From the NCBI GenBank assembly GCA_947445035.1, contig CANFCK010000029.1:1-55239 (forward strand): a DNA stretch of 55,239 nucleotides, given 5' to 3'. The notes beneath the pieces are model-generated. The model searched no databases, was not told the origin of the DNA, and was given only the letters and a program-made list of their open reading frames with translations. Positions 52,197 through 55,239 of this stretch are shown one piece after another. Position 1 is the stretch's first letter. Each line of letters opens with the position of its first letter. This DNA is from Deltaproteobacteria bacterium (GTDB lineage: Bacteria > Myxococcota_A > UBA796 > SXON01). The position numbers and the translations under genes are program-made.

Positions 52197-53770
52197 TCCC
52201 GCTCTGGTTGGCCCTTGCCTGCGACACGCCCGTTGAGGCGTCCGCGCCACCCGATCCCCTCACCGACCTGACGCCCCTGCCCGCCCCCCGGTTGCTGCGT
52301 CGCATCTCCCTGGACCTGCGCGGTGTCTTGCCAACCCTGGCAGAGCTGGATGCCGTCGAGGCCGATCCCGCCGTGCTTCCGGAGCTGGTGGGCACATTCT
52401 TCGCGGCGCCGACCTTCGAGGACCGCATGGTCTCGCTTTTGTCGGAGCGTTGGCACACCGTGCTCGACACCTACGAGGTCGGCCCCGGCGACTACGCGCT
52501 CCCGCCCGGCGAAGGTGACCAGTTTGCGCACTCGGTCGGCGAGGAGCCGCTGCGCCTGATCGCGCACGTCGTCGCCCAGGATCGCCCGTGGAGTGAAATC
52601 GTCACCGCTGATTACACGATGTCGGACGAACTACTCGCCAGCATCTGGCCGATCGACTACCCGGAGGGGGCGTCCGGCTGGCAGGAGTCCACCTATCGGG
52701 ATGGCCGGCCCGCGGCGGGTGTTTTGGCGACCAATGGCTTTTACTGGCGATACGTCACCAACGTCTCCAACAAGAGCCGCGGCCGCGCCGCAGCGCTGAC
52801 CCGCCTGCTCTTGTGCACCGATTTCTTGTCGCGACCCGTCGTCTTCCAGCGCGACCAGGACCTCGACCCCGAGACGGCGCTGCGCACCGAGCCGAGTTGT
52901 ATTGCTTGCCACGCCACGCTCGACCCCATCGCGGCTTCGATGTTCGGCTTCTGGACGACGATCCAGTACAACCCCTACGAGATGGAGACGTACCACCGGG
53001 AGCGCGAGCGCCTTGGCCCCGCCCTTCTCGGCACCGAGCCGGGCTGGTTCGGTACCCCGATCGGCGGTATGGTGGACCTGGGCTTTGCCGTGAGCCACGA
53101 TCCGCGGTTCACCCGCTGTGCCGCCGAGTCGCTGTCGGAATCGTTGTGGCACCGCCCCGCTGACATCGATGATTACGGCACGATAGAGGGGCTTCGCGCA
53201 GAGTTCGAAGCCGATGGGCAACGGCCGCAGGTGCTCTTACGCGCGATCGTCGCGACCCGCCAATACGGCGCCGGGTTCGATGGGGCGGCTCCAGTCGAGC
53301 ACCTGCTGAGCCCGAACCAACAGCGGCTGGTGCTGCAGGACCTCACCGGGCTCCAGTGGGTCGATCGGGGGTACACCGTCCTGGAAAACGATGTGCTCGG
53401 GCTGCGGGTCCTGGGCGGCGGTGTCGACGGCTACAGCGTCACCCGCGTTCAGGACCAGCCCGGCCTGACCTGGGCGATGGTGAACCAGCGCGCGGCCCAA
53501 GCGGCGGCCAGCGAGCTCGTGGCCCGGGACCTCGACGCCGCCTCGCCGGACGTGTTGACGGTGTCGAGCGCAGCAGTGCCCGGCGAGCCCGTGTTCACCG
53601 CGCAACTTGAGGCCCTGCATTGGCGGCTGTACGCCACGCGGGCACCCGAGGAGTGGCTTTCCCAGATCGGCGCGCTGTGGACGACGATCGAGCTTGACGA
53701 AGGGGCCGAACAGGCCTGGGGCGCGCTGATCGAGGCCATGCTCCGCGACCCACTTTTCGTGAGCTACTGA
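52193..53770 (+). CDS. DUF1592/DUF1549-like lipoprotein with CxxCH motif
   Basis: 525 residues. GTG start at 52193; MIPLWLALACDTP is a lipoprotein signal (lipobox ALAC). RLLRRISLDLRGVLPTLAEL is the conserved opening of DUF1549-type domains and the body has LLLCTDFLSRPVVF, then EPSCIACHATLDPIAASMFG, the CxxCH of DUF1588/DUF1592-type proteins, which may bind haem c covalently. Such proteins occur with DUF1501 partners in Planctomycetes and Myxococcota, proposed to act in envelope polysaccharide or redox processes, though no function is established. Linked to the DUF1501 gene by TGATG. One CxxCH only; any haem would be single. Confidence 0.75.
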   Translation: MIPLWLALACDTPVEASAPPDPLTDLTPLPAPRLLRRISLDLRGVLPTLAELDAVEADPAVLPELVGTFFAAPTFEDRMVSLLSERWHTVLDTYEVGPGDYALPPGEGDQFAHSVGEEPLRLIAHVVAQDRPWSEIVTADYTMSDELLASIWPIDYPEGASGWQESTYRDGRPAAGVLATNGFYWRYVTNVSNKSRGRAAALTRLLLCTDFLSRPVVFQRDQDLDPETALRTEPSCIACHATLDPIAASMFGFWTTIQYNPYEMETYHRERERLGPALLGTEPGWFGTPIGGMVDLGFAVSHDPRFTRCAAESLSESLWHRPADIDDYGTIEGLRAEFEADGQRPQVLLRAIVATRQYGAGFDGAAPVEHLLSPNQQRLVLQDLTGLQWVDRGYTVLENDVLGLRVLGGGVDGYSVTRVQDQPGLTWAMVNQRAAQAAASELVARDLDAASPDVLTVSSAAVPGEPVFTAQLEALHWRLYATRAPEEWLSQIGALWTTIELDEGAEQAWGALIEAMLRDPLFVSY

Positions 53771-55017
53771 TGGCGCGAGGCACGCTTACACGCCGCTCGG
53801 TCCTCACCCTGGGTGCGGCGGGGCTGCTTTTGCCGCGCTTCGGGCTGGCCGATGCCGTCAGCGCCAACCGGCGCCGCTTCTTGTTCATCCACTGCGCCGG
53901 GGGCTGGGACACGACCGCCTGTTTTCAACCCAACTTCGGTTCGTCCGAGGTCGAGATGGAACCCGACGCCACCCAAGCCAACGTGGGCGGCATCACGTTT
54001 GTCGATCATGCCAGCCGACCCAACGTACGCGCCTATTTCGACCGCTACGCCCCGCAGACGTGTGTAATCAACGGCATCGAGGTCCAGAGCATCACCCACG
54101 AGCGCTGCCACCGCATCATGATGACCGGCAGTGCCGACGGAGAAACCGATGATTGGGGCGCCATTCTCGCCGGCGAAAGCACTGAGCACCACTTGCTCCC
54201 CTACCTGGTTCAGAGCGGCACCGCGTTTTCCGCGGCCCACTCCCGGGGGGTGGTTCGGGTGGGGAGCGCGGGCCAACTCTCCCGGTTGCTTGACGGGAGC
54301 GTGCTGACCGAGGCCGAGGGACAGTACCCGCTTCCATCGGCGGCGCGGCTGGCGCAGGTCGATGCCTTCGTGCGCGCCCGAATGGCCGCGGCCGCCCCGA
54401 AGAGTCCGATCGCCTCCGCGGCCACGCTGGCACTTTCCGACGCCGAATCTTTCGCGCGGTACGCGGGTCAGCTCGCGGTCACCAACACTGGCGGGGGGTG
54501 TTATCAACTCGAGAAGAATATTTCTTCGGTGTGGGATGTGTTCTCCGAGGGGCTCGCCCGGACGGCCCTGGTCAAATATTCAGGCTGGTGTTCGGAAGGC
54601 TGGGACACCCACACCCAGAACGAGCGGCAATCGCGCCACTTCGACGAGCTGTTCCAGATGCTGGGACTGGCCCTCGACGATCTCGCCACACGCCCCGCGA
54701 TCGGGGGTGGTAGCCTCGCCGATGAGACCGTCGTTATCGTGCTTTCAGAGATGGGACGTACGCCAAGGCTCACGCCGGTCGGCGGGCGCGACCACTGGAC
54801 CTTTACCAGCGCCATGGTGATCGGCGCGGGGGTGCGCGGGGGGCAGGTCGTCGGTGGATACGACACCTCCGGCTTCGGGGCGGGTTGTGACTTCGCCTCT
54901 GGCGAGGTGTCGGTGTCCGGGCCGGGAATCTCGGCGGCCAACTTTGGCGCCACCGTGCTGGCGCTGGGTGATGTGGACCCGGGGGAGCACGAGCCGATTT
55001 TGGCGGTGGTGGGGTGA
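53770..55017 (+). CDS. DUF1501 protein with Tat-type signal
   Basis: 415 residues. N-terminus MARGTLTRRSVLTLGAAGLL has the twin Arg and hydrophobic stretch of a Tat signal. RFLFIHCAGGWDTTACFQP, HERCHRIMMTGSADGETDDW, YSGWCSEGWDTHTQNERQSR, VVIVLSEMGRTPRLTPVGGR and DHWTFTSAMVIGAGVRGGQV match DUF1501, which belongs to the alkaline-phosphatase/sulfatase-like superfamily; the Glu/Arg-His residues in SEMGRTP and GGRDHW probably bind metal. Folded in the cytoplasm and exported. ATG shares one base with the upstream stop. Last gene of the cassette. Confidence 0.88.
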   Translation: MARGTLTRRSVLTLGAAGLLLPRFGLADAVSANRRRFLFIHCAGGWDTTACFQPNFGSSEVEMEPDATQANVGGITFVDHASRPNVRAYFDRYAPQTCVINGIEVQSITHERCHRIMMTGSADGETDDWGAILAGESTEHHLLPYLVQSGTAFSAAHSRGVVRVGSAGQLSRLLDGSVLTEAEGQYPLPSAARLAQVDAFVRARMAAAAPKSPIASAATLALSDAESFARYAGQLAVTNTGGGCYQLEKNISSVWDVFSEGLARTALVKYSGWCSEGWDTHTQNERQSRHFDELFQMLGLALDDLATRPAIGGGSLADETVVIVLSEMGRTPRLTPVGGRDHWTFTSAMVIGAGVRGGQVVGGYDTSGFGAGCDFASGEVSVSGPGISAANFGATVLALGDVDPGEHEPILAVVG

Positions 55018-55160
55018 GTGCGGCAGGGACCGAGCAAAGGGCCGTCCGCGACGCCTCACCCCACCAGCCCCCGCGCCGCCTCGACCCAGCGGTATCCACC
55101 AGCGCAACCGCATCTCTCCCCGGCCGTGGCATCGCGTGAAGCTCGGGCCGGGAGACGACC

Positions 55161-55239
55161 ATGCCTCGTGCCAAGCCGTTGTCGGCGCGCCAGAGCGTTC
55201 AGTCCGATCGTTGGATCGCGCTGGTGGCGGCGTTTGAGA
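55161..55239 (+). CDS. Start of an unknown gene, cut by the right edge
   Basis: ATG with GGGAG six bases upstream; the first 26 codons read MPRAKPLSARQSVQSDRWIA, then LVAAFE, and are open to the window end. Basic N-terminus and DRWIALVAAFE suggest a soluble protein. Too short to identify. Confidence 0.45.
   Translation, partial: MPRAKPLSARQSVQSDRWIALVAAFE

Noticed and set aside
55056..55160. Minus-strand end of a gene at the right edge (AARGLVG then stop)
   Set aside because: No recognisable motif upstream within the visible ~180 bases, and a plus-strand start with a good ribosome site occupies the edge.

Overview
This is a GC-rich (visually about 70% G+C), densely packed bacterial window. 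The protein inventory points to an uncultured or poorly studied Myxococcota (former Deltaproteobacteria) genome. It has two secreted proteins with a MYXO-CTERM-like tail (CGC motif, hydrophobic helix, Arg cluster), many short-signal lipoproteins with Asp/Thr/Gly/Ser-rich linkers, a MopE-type Ca/metal-binding protein, a YXWGXW-repeat protein and a myxobacterial-type RelA/SpoT-like protein. No rRNA, tRNA, CRISPR array or insertion sequence was seen. GTG starts and stop/start overlaps are very common, so most same-strand neighbours look translationally coupled.

Layout. 0-5.4 kb: a DTGS-repeat lipoprotein cut by the left edge, an HD phosphohydrolase, and a divergent pair of a CarD-like/pseudokinase/PP2C phosphatase and a bifunctional homocysteine methyltransferase-MTHFR, followed by a decayed YjbR gene. 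5.6-11.7 kb: an SGNH-type membrane hydrolase coupled to an RlmB-type rRNA methylase, then a rightward run of a MYXO-CTERM protein, an aldo/keto reductase and a PhyH dioxygenase. 11.7-17.5 kb: two polytopic glycosyltransferases and three secreted or lipid-anchored proteins of unknown function. 17.5-23.7 kb: a leftward five-gene run: recQ, a DTW-TruC tRNA-modification fusion, a Tiki/ChaN-like protein, GT4 and GT2. 23.7-26.6 kb: an unusually broken stretch with four frameshifted or truncated genes around an intact dCTP deaminase. 26.6-32.3 kb: a leftward run of two tiny coupled ORFs, an MFS transporter, a RelA/SpoT-like protein, a 46-residue basic protein, malQ and an orphan histidine kinase.

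32.6-36.6 kb holds what I consider the most interesting unit: a divergent lipoxygenase-family protein whose stop codon overlaps the start of a multi-spanning patatin-like phospholipase. Together they could release an acyl chain from membrane lipid and oxygenate it. The lipoxygenase keeps three iron-binding histidines but has Gly where Asn is usual and ends in Val rather than Ile. The phospholipase is split by a frame change at an A8 tract that separates its catalytic Ser from its Asp. Facing away from this unit is an orphan contractile-injection/phage-type tail tube protein with a strong ribosome site and a strong terminator.

37.5-47.6 kb: surface lipoproteins, a TldE-like protein, a 115-kDa NAD-glutamate dehydrogenase, a double cNMP-binding protein with MsrA, a lipoprotein amidohydrolase and a zinc-ribbon protein. 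47.7-55.2 kb: a LuxR-type regulator, an acyl-CoA ligase coupled to a secreted beta-propeller glycosidase-like protein, and a three-gene cassette (lipoprotein, CxxCH DUF1592/DUF1549-like protein, Tat-exported DUF1501 protein), then the start of one more gene at the right edge. All functional calls come from reading motifs; no database search was possible.
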